From: Buddleja alternifolia
Taxonomy: Eukaryota; Streptophyta; Magnoliopsida; Lamiales; Scrophulariaceae
DNA length: 64,000 bases
Assembly: GCA_019426215.1 (NCBI GenBank)
Contig: CM033404.1
Span: forward strand, 3,968,001-4,032,000
Direction of reading: 5' to 3'
The notes under the pieces are model-generated. The model was not told where the DNA came from, did no database searches, and saw only the letters and a program-made list of their open reading frames with translations. Positions 21,927-33,174 of the stretch are shown here, in pieces. Numbering within the stretch: the first letter of the stretch is position 1; every line of letters begins with the position of its first letter. Made by a program: the position numbers and the translations under genes.

Positions 21927-23519
21927 TTGAAAACTCAAATCTGCATTTTGACTCTAAACACTATTTTGATAATTGTATGACTCATTAATCTATAATTTAT
22001 TTTGAATATTTTTGCGTTATAAAACAACATACTGAAAAAGTTGAGAATTAGCTTTTGTAATAGTTAATTCTTCAAAAATTAATTACCCATAATCATGTTG
22101 CAAAAACTGGTTAAAACTCATCCTTAATTTATTTAATAAGAAAAAGAATCAATCATACTATGAGTCGAACATTATATAGTATGGGCCATATACACAAAAT
22201 AATGTTGCATTGGCGGCGGCATTAATTATTGGTTCATGAGGAAAATAGTATGGTTTGATTTTATATTTCCTTTATTTTTGCCTGTGAAAGGATCCAAAGA
22301 GTTTTTCCTTTTAAATGTTAATGTAGAGCGAAAACAAATGGAATTAATTATAAGAATTTATTTTATACGTACATATTTTCGTTGTCTTCACCAAAATTAT
22401 TTGGTTTTGTTTTCAAATCAATTTTGGCCAAAATTTGTTTGTTTTGTGTTTTTTTGACCAAAAACAATTTTTTTGGTCAAAAAAATTGTTAGCTATTGTC
22501 TCCCTATTTGTCTCTATTTTAGGGTGCCTACTAATTACATCAACTACAATATAATCATTTAAAACTTATATTATATTATATTTTTCACTCATTAACTAAT
22601 TATAAACACAACTTTCAGACAAAAACTTACATGATTTGACTGCTACATTAACTTTTGTCTCTTCTGAAAATAAAATCAAACACAAAACCAAACACATTTT
22701 CATCAAAATACACAACTTCCAATAAACCTTTTCACCAAAATTTTCACCAAAAAATAACCCCAAAACAAAACCAAACACAACCATCATTTTTGTGTGGTTG
22801 GGTACATAATGGTTCTTAGAGAAATTTCAAAATTCATGCTTCTAAATAATGATAATTATTTGTATATAATGTATTTCACGACATAACATAAGTCATACTT
22901 ATAATTGTATTTTGACGTGAAGTGAGACAACTTCTAAAAATGATCATCGTACTACGAGGTATCCCTTTTTTTTTGATTAATAATTTCTAATTATGATGCA
23001 AGTGGAAATTAATGAATTGTTTTTTGACATATTAAGCTATTCATTTTTCTGTTTAATGCCCTATGGAATGTTTCAATCTCAATAAAACTAGGTTTATTTA
23101 AGTGGAGCCGGATGTGTTTTCAAAAAAAATTCTAGGCAAGTTGGATACCGCAGCTTGATTATGAAGGGATGTCTCTTAATTTTTTCTAAATTCCAAAGGT
23201 CGTGGTATATTATTCTCGGTTTAAAAAAAAAATTGGATTTAGTCTAAGCTTAGACCCAGAAACACGCAGACCTAAAGTTTAAACTTGGGGTCTGAGTTTA
23301 GACGCAATCTTTAGATTTAAATTTAGACCCAAAATTTTGAATTTGGATTGAGGTAAGACCCACCCATTGCCTGGACAGGAGGGTGACTTCCACCGCAAGT
23401 TATGAGTTGTGTTGTTTTTGCTTACTTATCATAATAATATATTATCGTTCCATTGTCCAAAAAGAAAAAGAAAAAGAAAAAAAACTTGTCAATTAAGTTT
23501 CCCTTGAACTCAATTCAAA
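21927..23519. other. Intergenic, AT-rich, with local inverted repeats
   Basis: No gene was recognised. A short perfect-looking inversion (TTTTTTGACCAAAAACAA / TTTTTTTGGTCAAAAAAA) lies at about 22450-22485. A palindromic patch with TTTAGACCCA/TGGGTCTAAA-type words lies at about 23235-23340. Either could be remnants of small inverted-repeat elements. Confidence 0.45.
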
Positions 23520-23876
23520 TACTTCCTTCGTCCCAAAAAGGATGTCCACTATTCCACTTTTATTTGTCCCAAAATGATTGTCCCTTACTATTTATATGTG
23601 TATTCATTGTCTAATCTGACAATATTACCCTTCATTTTAATTGAGAAATATATAATTAATTTATTTTTACTATAATACTGCAATCATATTTAAGAAAAAT
23701 AGTTCTATACATGGATAGTATACAATACCATAAATTAAATTAAAATCATGCATGTTTTAGAAATTAATATTATTATTTGTCTTTTGTTATGGAAAGGGTA
23801 ATTTAGGAAAATAATTGATTTTTGATAAATACTAAGAAAAATCAAAGGAGACATTTTTTTTGGGACTGAGGGAGTA
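23520..23876. mobile_element. Stowaway-type MITE (Tc1/mariner)
   Basis: The left end TACTTCCTTCGTCCCAAAAA and the inverted right end TACTCCCTCAGTCCCAAAAA match the plant Stowaway consensus (CTCCCTCCGTCCC). A TA dinucleotide flanks each end (23520-23521 and 23875-23876), as expected for Tc1/mariner. The interior of about 350 bp is non-coding. Confidence 0.85.
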
Positions 23877-24409
23877 ATTGAAACTGCCAAATTTCAAAAA
23901 CATTTATTTCTTTAGGATATGTTTAACTTCATTTATTTGTTTTGATTGTCTCCTCAAATGTATGAGAAATTTTCGAGTCTTGACTGCTGATTGTAAAATG
24001 GAAATTGGAGCTTAATCAATAGATGTTTATAAACACTAACAAATTGTCAATTCATTTAACAAATTTGGCCATATTTTTCCACCAATTCCTTTTTTCTCCT
24101 TATAATTAACTAATTTAAGCTTGAAATTAAAAAGATACTCTATGATCAAAGGTGCTAGTGCTACCATTTTGATAACCAAATATTAATAATAGATTAATTA
24201 CAGCAACCCCATTTTTTAGGGCAAAAACTTCTACCAAGTTACAACCACTGAAATCAGTAGGAAAAATCCCAAAAGTTCAATTGTAATTTCAATTTGCAAT
24301 CCCAGAGAGTCATCCGACAATTGGACTGAGTCTGACATTGAATTACTCCCATAAATGAGAGAGGAAGGGGCTATATTTTTCCCCGGCCAAAGTCATGAAC
24401 GAGAATTTA
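23877..24409. other. Intergenic, 3' flank of the DUF1685 gene
   Basis: AT-rich. Part of it is probably the 3' UTR of the minus-strand gene ending at 24410. No other feature seen. Confidence 0.4.
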
Positions 24410-25017
24410 TTAGACTCGATCTAGAATAGATTTTTTCGAATTTATTCGTAAGTTCGGAGAAAATTGGCGCACCGAACACGCCACCACCTGCGCCCATTGC
24501 TTCAATCTCGACTTCACCATCTCCGGATCTGCACCTTTTCAAATTCAACAAAAACTCAACATAGGCAGAATGTTTATTTTTTTCTCCCAAACAATCGAAA
24601 TCGATTACAAATGTAAACACAATAAATTGTATTCTTACCTGGATCAACAATGGAGGAGCTAGGGCTCCCGATCGAGGCCGACGACGCAGCGGCCGAATCG
24701 CAATCCGAAAACGACGCCGAGGAAGATCGCGACAGAGCACTACCGTACTGCCGATTGACAGCGTAGTAAAACTCGAGCGCCGGAAAAGTATTCGACAGTT
24801 TCGGATCCAAATCAGGCGAATCGAAATGGAAACCTAATTCGAAGCAGGCGCGCAGCTCGTCTAGGTCATCGTCGGTGACGCTGCGGCCGCGTCGGAGGCG
24901 GTGATTTCGGCGGCGATTGGCCCACGCCTCGTCGCGAAGGATGTCCGGCGACCATGAATTCTGCTTGCACAGCGGCCGTGGAGCGCCGCGGCGGAGGCTG
25001 GTGTCGGATTCCGGCAT
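24410..25017 (-). CDS. DUF1685 family protein, 2 exons
   Basis: Exon 1 24639-25017 and exon 2 24410-24528, with a 110-bp GT-AG intron that splits the Asp codon of VDPDPE; 165 residues. The start is MPESDTSLRRGAPRP. Residues 48-90 hold the family core DDDLDELRACFELGF, DPKLSNTFPALEFYYAVNRQ. The C-terminal exon adds PEMVKSRLKQWAQVVACSVR, the second conserved block. A serine-rich linker separates them. The family is plant-specific and of unknown function. Codon use is GC-rich at the 5' end, as is common in plant genes. Both conserved blocks and splice sites are intact, so it appears functional. Confidence 0.9.
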
Positions 25018-25103
25018 GGCGATGCGACGCCGTAGGGTGGGGGAATATTTTATTTTATTTTTTTATTCAGGCGAGCGGGAATAGTGGAATAGCGAATGTG
25101 AGG

Positions 25104-25111
25104 TATTTATA
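25104..25111 (-). promoter_or_regulatory. TATA box of the DUF1685 gene
   Basis: TATAAATA on the minus strand, 87 bp upstream of the ATG, in the context CCCTATAAATACC. The spacing leaves room for a 5' UTR of about 55 bp. Confidence 0.65.
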
Positions 25112-25117
25112 GGGGAA

Positions 25118-27639
25118 GGGTTTGAAGGCTGAGTTGTGTTATGGTTAAGTCTTACGAGGATTGTGGGCCCGCGTTGAGTGGGGTCCACGCGACCTATCGC
25201 CGCCCATAGTTTACTTGTTTTCAACTTTCTTAGGTCCCGAGAATATTCTCAACTTTTATTTCTTTATTATATATATACAAATTTAAACATATATATATAT
25301 ATATATATATTTTGCAGTGAAAAAGAATTTTGGATTTTGGATTTAACGGTGAATTAATGATTGTAAAACCTGTAATTAAACCTTTCCTATTTTATCCCCT
25401 TGTTGTTTTGATTTCGAGAGGTCAAAATTTGCGTTTGAACTAAGAGGAAGACTCGGAAGAGTTGTCGGTCTTATTTTGTATAATTCTGGATATTTTTCTT
25501 TGGATTACAAAATTACGTTTTGATAGATATAAAATTCGAGCGTTTAGCTGAATCATTTTTTTCTGGGGAGGGAGTAGATTGTTATAATTCATTAACGCAA
25601 CAGATGACCAAACAAGATAATATAGCCATAATGTGAAGGTATAAAGTTCATAAATTTTTTCAAATATTTGTGCAATCAACATCTGAACCAGAAAATAGGT
25701 AACTTCCAGTGTGATGGTAATTGCAAAATATTTGAATTACAAACTTATAAATTTGCATTAATGAATTGTAATTATGAAACATCTTAATTCCAATGTTTGG
25801 TTTAATTGCGGAATCAGTTTGAATTTATTTTGAAATTTGAAAATCCTCTTGGAAATGTTAATTAATGTGAAATGAGAATGTGTAGAGAAATAATTCCACA
25901 AGTTTATCATTTGTTCTTGAGCGTTAGTTCATACACAACGTCCAACATCAATAAGACACTATCACAGAGTTTATGGCAAAAAAATCCATGCCACCGATTT
26001 AAATACGATTCAAGTAGTATTATAACATATTTCGAATTTAGATGAAAATATTATCGTGATGGCGATTTTCTTTTGACTTCTATTCCTCTAGTAGGAAACT
26101 AGAGTTTTGCCAATGTGAAGCCGATGACAAATAATATCAAGATTAATTAGCTTTCATTAATTGATCTTTTGTTTAGTATAGTATAGTTCTTTTATAATAG
26201 TAATAGTTTTGTTTATCTTATATTGATATATTATTGTGGTTCAGATTGTAAAGTTTATTTTACGTAAATTTTCTCGTGTTATATTTGTTGTCATCATCAT
26301 AATTTTTTATTCAGATGAATGAAATGAAACCACCAATTTTATCACCCGAAAAATGTGAACATTATTAACATATATAATCTAATGATTGGTTGTCTCATTT
26401 AAATAGTAAATAAGTAGGTAGCAATACATGAACCACCAACCTACCTCTAATTTCATAGGTTGGACATTTGCAGGTGTGCTCTTGGATGTTAGCTTCCATA
26501 AATGCCAATCATGGCTGGCAGGTTTCATCCAATCATCAACCAAAATCAAACAATATTCGCTCTCAATGAAATTGTGGTAATATTGAGGAGTTTTCGGGGT
26601 TTTGAACATCTCAACGTTTTTAAGTTTGGTGGCAGATAACGGTTTGAACTTTCTATAATATGACAAGGAGATCACTAAAGTGTTTGATAAAATATATATA
26701 ATTACTTCAATCATTCTGAAGAGCTCACACAACTTCTTCAATATTACCCATTTAGAGGAGCTTCTAGGATAATAATTGATGCAGCGGACCCTTTACGAAA
26801 ATCTTTACGAAGTATATCATACACGAATAATTAAAATTGTATCGGAATTAGAGTCCTGAAAACTATTCTGAGCCACTATATGGTGCAAGTCCTAAATACA
26901 ACCATTATCTCCATTCTTTTTGTCAGGGCAATTTGATAAAGTGCCTAGCCAGCGAAGACCATAAGAATGTAGGAGGTTACAACTTGAGAAGACGCATACT
27001 TCAAAAATGACTGCCACTTGCATGTGGGCAGCTACTCAGTAGGGAAAATCGATACCAAAAAAAAAAAAGAGACTCTAGATGTGTGTTGGGTAATTTTATG
27101 TTAAATTGAGTCCAATAATACGAGTATGTATTTTGTGTCTATCTCTTTTACTGAAGTGTGTATGGTCAATACACCTTACTGTGTGAAATAGATAGACATT
27201 AAAATCATTTTTCGAGGTGCGGCGATCGTGTTGCTTATGTTTTAGCTTGGAAATTCTTCATCCTTTTCAAAAGAAAAAAGAAAAGAAGATATTTGCCTTG
27301 AATCAACATTTCAGTGTTTAAGGGAGATGGAATTGGGGAGTTGAGTATTGCAATGGGCCGAGCACGAGAGAGTGCATTTTGGCCCATTAGTAGATTTAGT
27401 TTTGATTACAATTTCCACTAATGGGCTTCATGCCAGCTGGATTAGAACTAATGCAATGGGTTTCACAATTACTTCAGCTAAACCCAAATAAATTGGGCCA
27501 AGGAATTGATAAGCAGATCCCTTTTAGCCCAAAAACTAAGGGCTTGTTTGTGTATATTTTCAAATTCCATTTTCAATATTCTGGATCACAAAATCCTAAA
27601 AAATGATAACACAAACTATTTTCATCTAAATTTACCTTT
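25118..27639. other. Intergenic, no recognised gene
   Basis: AT-rich sequence. An open frame at 26379-26741 (minus) with FIESEYCLILVDDWMKPASH was examined, but no family was recognised and no splice context stands out. (AT)n tracts lie near 25290. Confidence 0.45.
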
Positions 27640-27650
27640 TTTCAACTCTA

Positions 27651-27822
27651 TTTTTTTTTTTTGGATTACATGGGTTTCCCCATTCCACATTGGGTATGAG
27701 AGTAATCGCGCTTTGCGGTACTGAGCTTGCCGCTGGCCTGAAGGGATTTGTCACTATGGGAGTCGAACACGTTCCTCACTCAGGAGCGTAGTGGTGGGCA
27801 AGCCACTACGCCAACCCTTCAG
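27651..27822 (-). mobile_element. tRNA-derived SINE with 11-bp target-site duplication
   Basis: On the minus strand the element begins CTGAAGGGTTGGCGTAGTGG. Its RNA polymerase III A box is TGGCGTAGTGG (27803-27813) and its B box GTTCGACTCCC (27758-27768), about 35 bp apart as in tRNA genes. It ends in a poly(A) tail (T run at 27651-27662). TTTCAACTCTA occurs at 27640-27650 and 27823-27833. Length, promoter boxes, tail and duplication all agree. Confidence 0.93.
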
Positions 27823-27833
27823 TTTCAACTCTA

Positions 27834-28318
27834 CTTTTTCAATCCCCTATATAACTATCTATTAATCATTATATTTATCATTTCATTTAACCATCAATCA
27901 AAATCATTTACTTCAATCATTATCTCTCTTTCTTTTTCATACTATAATTTTTAATTTATATTTTTTTATTTTTTTATTCATATAATCATTATATAAATAA
28001 CTAAATCAATCATTCAACACATCATATATCAATATTTTATCATTGATTTGACACATTTTACAAATTTCAATCTAAAAACATAACACAAATCACATTATTT
28101 TTATACGAATCTGCGTAGTACACATTTCTCAAAAAAAATTCGAAATTCTAACTCAAAAACATAAACAAACAAAGCCTAACTCTTAGTATGCTAGCAGAAA
28201 CACACGAATGGAGATACAGATTAGCCCAAAAACTATCTCTTAGCATGGTACGTAGCAGAAACAGAAGAATCACATTCTTGAGTATGTAATATATATATAT
28301 GTGTGGGGTTGGGGGGGG
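27834..28318. other. Intergenic, nothing recognised
   Basis: AT-rich sequence ending in (AT)n and G-run tracts at 28289-28318. Confidence 0.4.
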
Positions 28319-29459
28319 GGGCAAAATGCACATCACCCCCTCTAAAATTTAACTTTTAGCACTAAACTCCCTCAAAATCGAAAAAAAGACCATCCCTCTA
28401 GAAAATTTAAATGTGTAATATTTTGCCCCAAAATCAATGCTCATGCGAATTTTTTACTAGAATCTTAACCACGTTTCAATCATTGTGTATTTGTATGGTC
28501 ACGAAAGTTATTTTTTATCTTCACATCAAAGCAATTTTCTTCCAGGGTATCTTTTCCTTAAGTTATTACCTCAGAATTCATATTTTTTAAGAATGCATAA
28601 CTCTGATTTTCGAATTCAAGTTGTCACTTGATCACTTTTAGCACCAATCTACGTTATAAAACATAGTTAGTTTGGAGAAAGATGATAAATGATATTTATG
28701 ACCTTACAAAGTTACAACGATTGGCGTACTGTTGAATATCCAACGACAATTTCACATAAATATTGATTTTGAGTCAAAGTGCTATGAGCATGTTTGTTTG
28801 TGTTTTCAATCTCCTTTTTTTAATTTATTTTTATTTTTATCTGAAAATAAAAATACACACTTTACACTGTTTTTTATCGAAAATATTCTCATTTTCATTA
28901 TGACTTTTACGTTCCCAATAAATCTCAATCACATCTTTAAAATTAAATTTCACATCACTTATCTCACATTTTCTTTTATCACTTTTCTCTCTTATTTCCT
29001 TTCAATTTTTTAAACATTTCTCTCTCATCTCCTTTAAATTTTCTAAACATTTATCTCTCCTCTCTCTTCTCACCAGCGTTTTTTCTTCACTCCCCTCCAT
29101 TAAATTTTTAAAACATGTATCTCTCTTCTCCTTTAAATTTTTAAAACATCATCAATATTCACCGTCAAATCCAACATTATCCATCTAATCATTACTTTTC
29201 AATCACGTCACACTCATCAATTTCAACCATTTTAAAAAATACAACCAAACACACCTACGTTTTTTTATTTTTCTAATACAAAAAAGAAAAAACTCATTTC
29301 CCCATACATTTTAGAAAAATGACGATTGAAAATGAAATAAGAACACATCCAAACAGAACATATACATTTAAATTTTATAAGAGGATAGTCTCTTTTTTTG
29401 CTTTAAAGGAATTTAGTGCTAAAAAATAAATCTTAGAGGGGGTGAAGTGCATTTTGCCC
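28319..29459. mobile_element. Non-autonomous DNA transposon with long terminal inverted repeats
   Basis: The left end GGGCAAAATGCACATCACCC and the inverted right end GGGCAAAATGCACTTCACCC start inverted repeats of about 55 bp, continuing through CCCCTCTAA and TTTAGCACTAAA. The interior of about 1 kb has no transposase. (AT)n lies outside both ends, so the target duplication cannot be read. The superfamily is undetermined; a Mutator-like origin is one possibility. Confidence 0.75.
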
Positions 29460-29495
29460 ATATATATATATATATTATTGCATATATATTATTAA

Positions 29496-29865
29496 GGGTA
29501 AAATGAAAAAAAAACCTGCGATATAACTTTTTTGTTAAAAACTCTCTGTGATCACGAAATAGCCTAAAAACTCCCCGTGTTCTTAAAAAGTCTGCAAAAA
29601 GTCACTTTTTGTAAAAAAAGCGAGTATTTTTCATGTTTTTCACCTTTATTAATATGCTTATTTGTCATTTATATACTCTCCAAACAATATAAAAGGCAAA
29701 ATAGTATTATTTCACCCAAAAAACACATATTTCTTCCTATTTTTTAACAAAAAGTGACTTTTTACAGATTTTTTAAGAACACGAGGGGTTTCTAGGCTAT
29801 TTCATGATCAAAGGGGGTTTTTAGCAAAAAAATTATATCACAGATTTTTTTTTTGCATTTAACCC
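29496..29865. mobile_element. Mutator-like MITE with 10-bp target-site duplication
   Basis: Inverted repeats of about 130 bp begin GGGTAAAATGAAAAAAAAAC and, inverted from the right, GGGTTAAATGCAAAAAAAAA. They leave only a short centre in a 370-bp element. ATATTATTAA occurs at 29486-29495 and 29866-29875. Long inverted repeats and a 9-10 bp duplication fit Mutator-type elements. Confidence 0.88.
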
Positions 29866-29875
29866 ATATTATTAA

Positions 29876-30611
29876 CGTATGAGATCCCACATTTCACATA
29901 TTCAAGTTTATGGATGCCTTTTGGGGCATATTCTAATCAATATATCATTTGTTTAAATTAAACATGAGAATGCAACACCAATTTAGTATAAATGGTTACT
30001 ACCCGAAACCAAATTTGTTATATACAAAATCAAACACAGAATAATTGAATTACGTTTACTCATTATATACTTCAAGACGAATATCCAATTATAAAGGCAA
30101 TTGTTGTAGAACTTTTCATGTTATTTATTGGACTTGGCCAATTAATGTTGAAGGAGTATGAATAATCAATAGGTAATGCAGCGTCCATAAAACTCGATTT
30201 AGGATTTTGTTATCGGGTGTGAACTACTAAAGAAATTATTTTCTTTCCACTTAACCAAAGACCAAGATTAGGGATTGCAATAGAGCGGCTATGAGTCGAG
30301 TATTACAAAACTCGAGACCCGTCCCATTCAACCTTTTTAATGCACGAACCCTCCCCGACCCTGACTCATACTCTTGACCTGTCCTGCCCCATCGAGTACT
30401 CGACAGGGCGGTTTTACATGCTAAACCTGGTATGAGTTCTTTTTTTTTAATAATTTTTTTTTGTCCATGCCCCGTTTTTGTCCCGACAAGCAACCAACGT
30501 TGATTAACTCAAAGGCAACAAGCCCTAAAACAATATGTTCAGTTTCAGTGCGAATATAATCAAACAATTACAATCAAAATTGCAACATATAGCGTGCTTC
30601 TTCAAATAAAT
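29876..30611. other. Intergenic, GTCGAG/ACTCGA-rich patch
   Basis: No gene was recognised. At 30285-30420 there is a patch rich in ACTCGA words (GAGTCGAGTATT, ACTCGAGACCCG, GAGTACTCGACAGG). Similar words recur at 31440-31580 beyond the LINE, so the LINE may have inserted in or beside an older repeat. Confidence 0.4.
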
Positions 30612-30627
30612 AGAAAACATTTTTCTC

Positions 30628-31326
30628 ACACAATAACGAAGATTCCCGCCATTTGATTACGATGGACTTTATCCGATGTAGAGTGGAAGAGACGAAACAT
30701 CTCGTGGGAGACGACCCTGAGGCACTTGTGGAAGCTATTCAAGTGGGTTGGACTCGCCCGGAATTGGGTTGGTTTAAGCTTAATGTTGACGCATCCATAC
30801 AAAAAGATCACATGCATCAACATGCTCTTGTTGCTATTGGAGGCGTAGTTAGGGATATGCATGGAAGATGGCATGGAGGATTTGCTGGTACTGTACCCGA
30901 TTCTTCTATTTTAGCCGCTGAATTGAAGAGTATTCTCCAGGGTCTCACATTTGCATGGGATATCGGTATTCAGAAAGTTGAAGTCGAGAGCGATTGTTGG
31001 GAGGCGGTTGACAGTATTACTATGGGGAGTCAATCGCATCGATATTTCGAGATAATATCTAAGATTCGCGATTTAATTGCTCTACCTTGGCAAGTGAGCA
31101 TATCTCATATTTGGAGAGAAGCAAATAAAGCGGCGGATACAATGACACATGTGGGTCACAGTCATACGCTCATGCGGTTCAGGAACGCGCCTCAATATCT
31201 TCATCACATTTTGGAGCAAGATAGAGCAGGCATAACTTGGACTAGATATGTAACCTTAAACTCGGGCTTGTCGAGTTAAGGTTTAGGGTACTCCCTTCGT
31301 TTTGGAAGAAAAAAAAAAAAAAAAAA
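30628..31326 (+). mobile_element. 5'-truncated LINE tail with 16-bp target-site duplication
   Basis: AGAAAACATTTTTCTC lies at 30612-30627 and 31327-31342 with no mismatch. A poly(A) tail of about 18 bases ends the insert. The 699-bp insert is almost wholly an open RNase H-like frame, so this is a severely 5'-truncated LINE. A perfect duplication and an open frame suggest a fairly recent insertion. Confidence 0.92.
30662..31279 (+). CDS. RNase H-like (RVT_3) C-terminal domain of a LINE
   Basis: Open frame of 205 codons from the ATG at 30662; the frame is open upstream to the insertion edge. Core: LGWFKLNVDASIQKD (first catalytic Asp), GGVVRDMHGRWHGGFAG, LAAELKSILQGLTFAWDIGI (catalytic Glu), VEVESDCWEAVDSI (Asp), and HIWREANKAADTMTH (final Asp), ending GLSS. 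All usual acidic positions are present. In plants this domain closes the LINE ORF2 protein. Any protein made here would lack RT and endonuclease. It is better regarded as a LINE fragment than as a host gene. Confidence 0.75.
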   Translation: MDFIRCRVEETKHLVGDDPEALVEAIQVGWTRPELGWFKLNVDASIQKDHMHQHALVAIGGVVRDMHGRWHGGFAGTVPDSSILAAELKSILQGLTFAWDIGIQKVEVESDCWEAVDSITMGSQSHRYFEIISKIRDLIALPWQVSISHIWREANKAADTMTHVGHSHTLMRFRNAPQYLHHILEQDRAGITWTRYVTLNSGLSS

Positions 31327-31667
31327 AGAAAACATTTTTCTCTTCTTTTAAATTTTAACTTATATATTAATATAAAATTTATTAAGAATAAATGTATCAA
31401 ATAATAACTAATGATATATAAAATATAATATATTAATAATTGGGGCGAGTCTAAATTGAGGACGAGTTTCACCAGGATTCATTACCTTCCTCGAACCAGA
31501 CTCGAAATAGAATTTCAATACTCGGAAAGGAAACTCAACCCCATTAATTTGACTCGAACCCACTTGACGGGTACTCACTCTACGTGACGTTCTTATCCCA
31601 AGAAAGCCAATTCCGCAGCCAAAAGCACTTTCGCAAACAACAAAGGGTGGTCAAGTCACAGCCTACA

Positions 31668-32451
31668 GGGGTGTTTGCAAACACTAAAAATAAGTGATTC
31701 TCCACTTATAGCTGAAAATAAGTTATTTGAGAGTGTTTGCAAAGACCACTTATACTTCTAATTCTCTAAACTTAAGCAGTTTTAAGCTATAATCTAGAAG
31801 TTGATAAGGGGGTGCTTCAAAGTGATTATGATTTTTTTTGAAATAAATTGAAATTATTTTTGACATATTTGTCCTCATCCAGATTAAAACAATCCGAAAT
31901 TATCCTCCCAAATTCGAAAATGGAAAGAAATATTTTTTAGAACTAATTATATGTAGCATATCGAACATTACCTTTATAATTTTGAAAATGATTTGATGAT
32001 TAGTATTACACATAAAAATATATAAAAATGTTTAAATAGTAGTCAAGTTTTATGTAACTGTGCCCCGGGAGATAAAATAGAAACATTAATTCTCAGTGAA
32101 TTCTGTTAATGATCCAAGCCTCTTATATCAATTTTTATTTTATGTGTAACCCAATTTTATGTTTTATTGTTATTTATGCTTGATACAATTTCTTGATTCA
32201 ATTACGTGTAACTCAAGTCTTATTTCATTTTTTTCCCTAGAAAATATGAATTTTCTAATTTTAGGGGCAATATTGTACTTTTAAAAAATAAGTTAATTGA
32301 TAATCACTTTTAATTGCAAACACTCCACAACAACTTTTTTTCACTTTCTGCTTATGATTGCAAACACCAACCACTTCTGCTTCTTAGCTGATTCTGCTTA
32401 TTTTTCACTTATAATCACTTCTCCATAAACAGTTGTGTTTGCAAACACCTC
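31668..32451. mobile_element. Inverted-repeat DNA element (hAT- or PIF-like MITE)
   Basis: The left end GGGGTGTTTGCAAACAC and the right end GTGTTTGCAAACACCTC are inverted repeats, with AAAATAAG, CACTTAT and related words mirrored further in. The 784-bp body has no transposase. The termini are themselves palindromic (GTGTTTGCAAACAC). No clear target duplication was read, so the superfamily is uncertain. Confidence 0.65.
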
Positions 32452-33174
32452 TTACATCATCAACAAACTCTAGCCTCCATAATTGGGGGCGCTAGTGGAC
32501 AAACTACACATTGAAATTCCACAAGACAAGACTCCAAACCTTTTGTATGCGCACTGCACACCCAGGCGCACTCCAAAATAGTGCTACGTCAGTGACACTG
32601 ACATATACACACAAGGTACAGACAACCACTGACCAAAACCGTACACTCTTCACTAACTTAGCCCTTAAGATATCGCCATGTTTCACCTTGTCAGTCTTGA
32701 TTCTCCCACGTCGCGCTTTCTCATTGGCTGGAGCGTCACGTCAGAGAACCCAATCTCCCTCCACTCTTATTGGTCCACTTTTCGCAATTATAGACACGAA
32801 AGAAAAATAAAACATAGAGAAAATATTATCAATGAAAAGCGCCAGGTTCAATTCCTTTAGTTTTAATTTATGACTTTTTTTTTTTTTACTTATTTTGGAG
32901 TTTTATAAAAAATTAAAAATAGAAAATTATATTCACGTTCCGTTAGTTTAGTAATATCAGCGTACACTTATATATAAAAAGTTTTCTGTTCCATTCATTC
33001 CGCTTCAATTTGTGACTTTTTTTTATTAATTTTGAATTTTTATAAAGTCTGTGTGACTATAATTAAAAAGTTATCGGCACAAATTAGTAATCAGAAAAAA
33101 TAAAGGAAAAGGATGGAAAATGAATTAAAGAAATGAGAAAAAAAAGGGATTTAAATTAGGGGAAATCGTGTCGA
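32452..33174. other. Intergenic, probable promoter region of the ABF gene
   Basis: Upstream of the predicted ABF 5' UTR. It contains CACGTC near 32705 and 32731 and AT-rich tracts. No gene was recognised. ABRE-like content is suggestive only. Confidence 0.4.

Noticed and set aside
21686..21988. Glycine/arginine-rich open frames (GGGGG, RWWRR)
   Set aside because: They are produced by GGTGGAGG and GAGAGA simple repeats and have no domain or splice context.
26379..26741. 120-codon open frame on the minus strand
   Set aside because: No family recognised, no supporting splice or promoter context, and AT-rich composition; kept only as a note in the intergenic entry.
27721..27822. A functional tRNA gene from the A and B boxes
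   Set aside because: No cloverleaf with a paired acceptor stem is evident, and a T-tract plus an 11-bp duplication flank it, so it is a SINE.
32501..32810. Overlapping open frames near CACACCCAGGCGCACTCC as a gene
   Set aside because: Neither frame shows a known domain; the position directly upstream of the ABF leader suggests promoter sequence.
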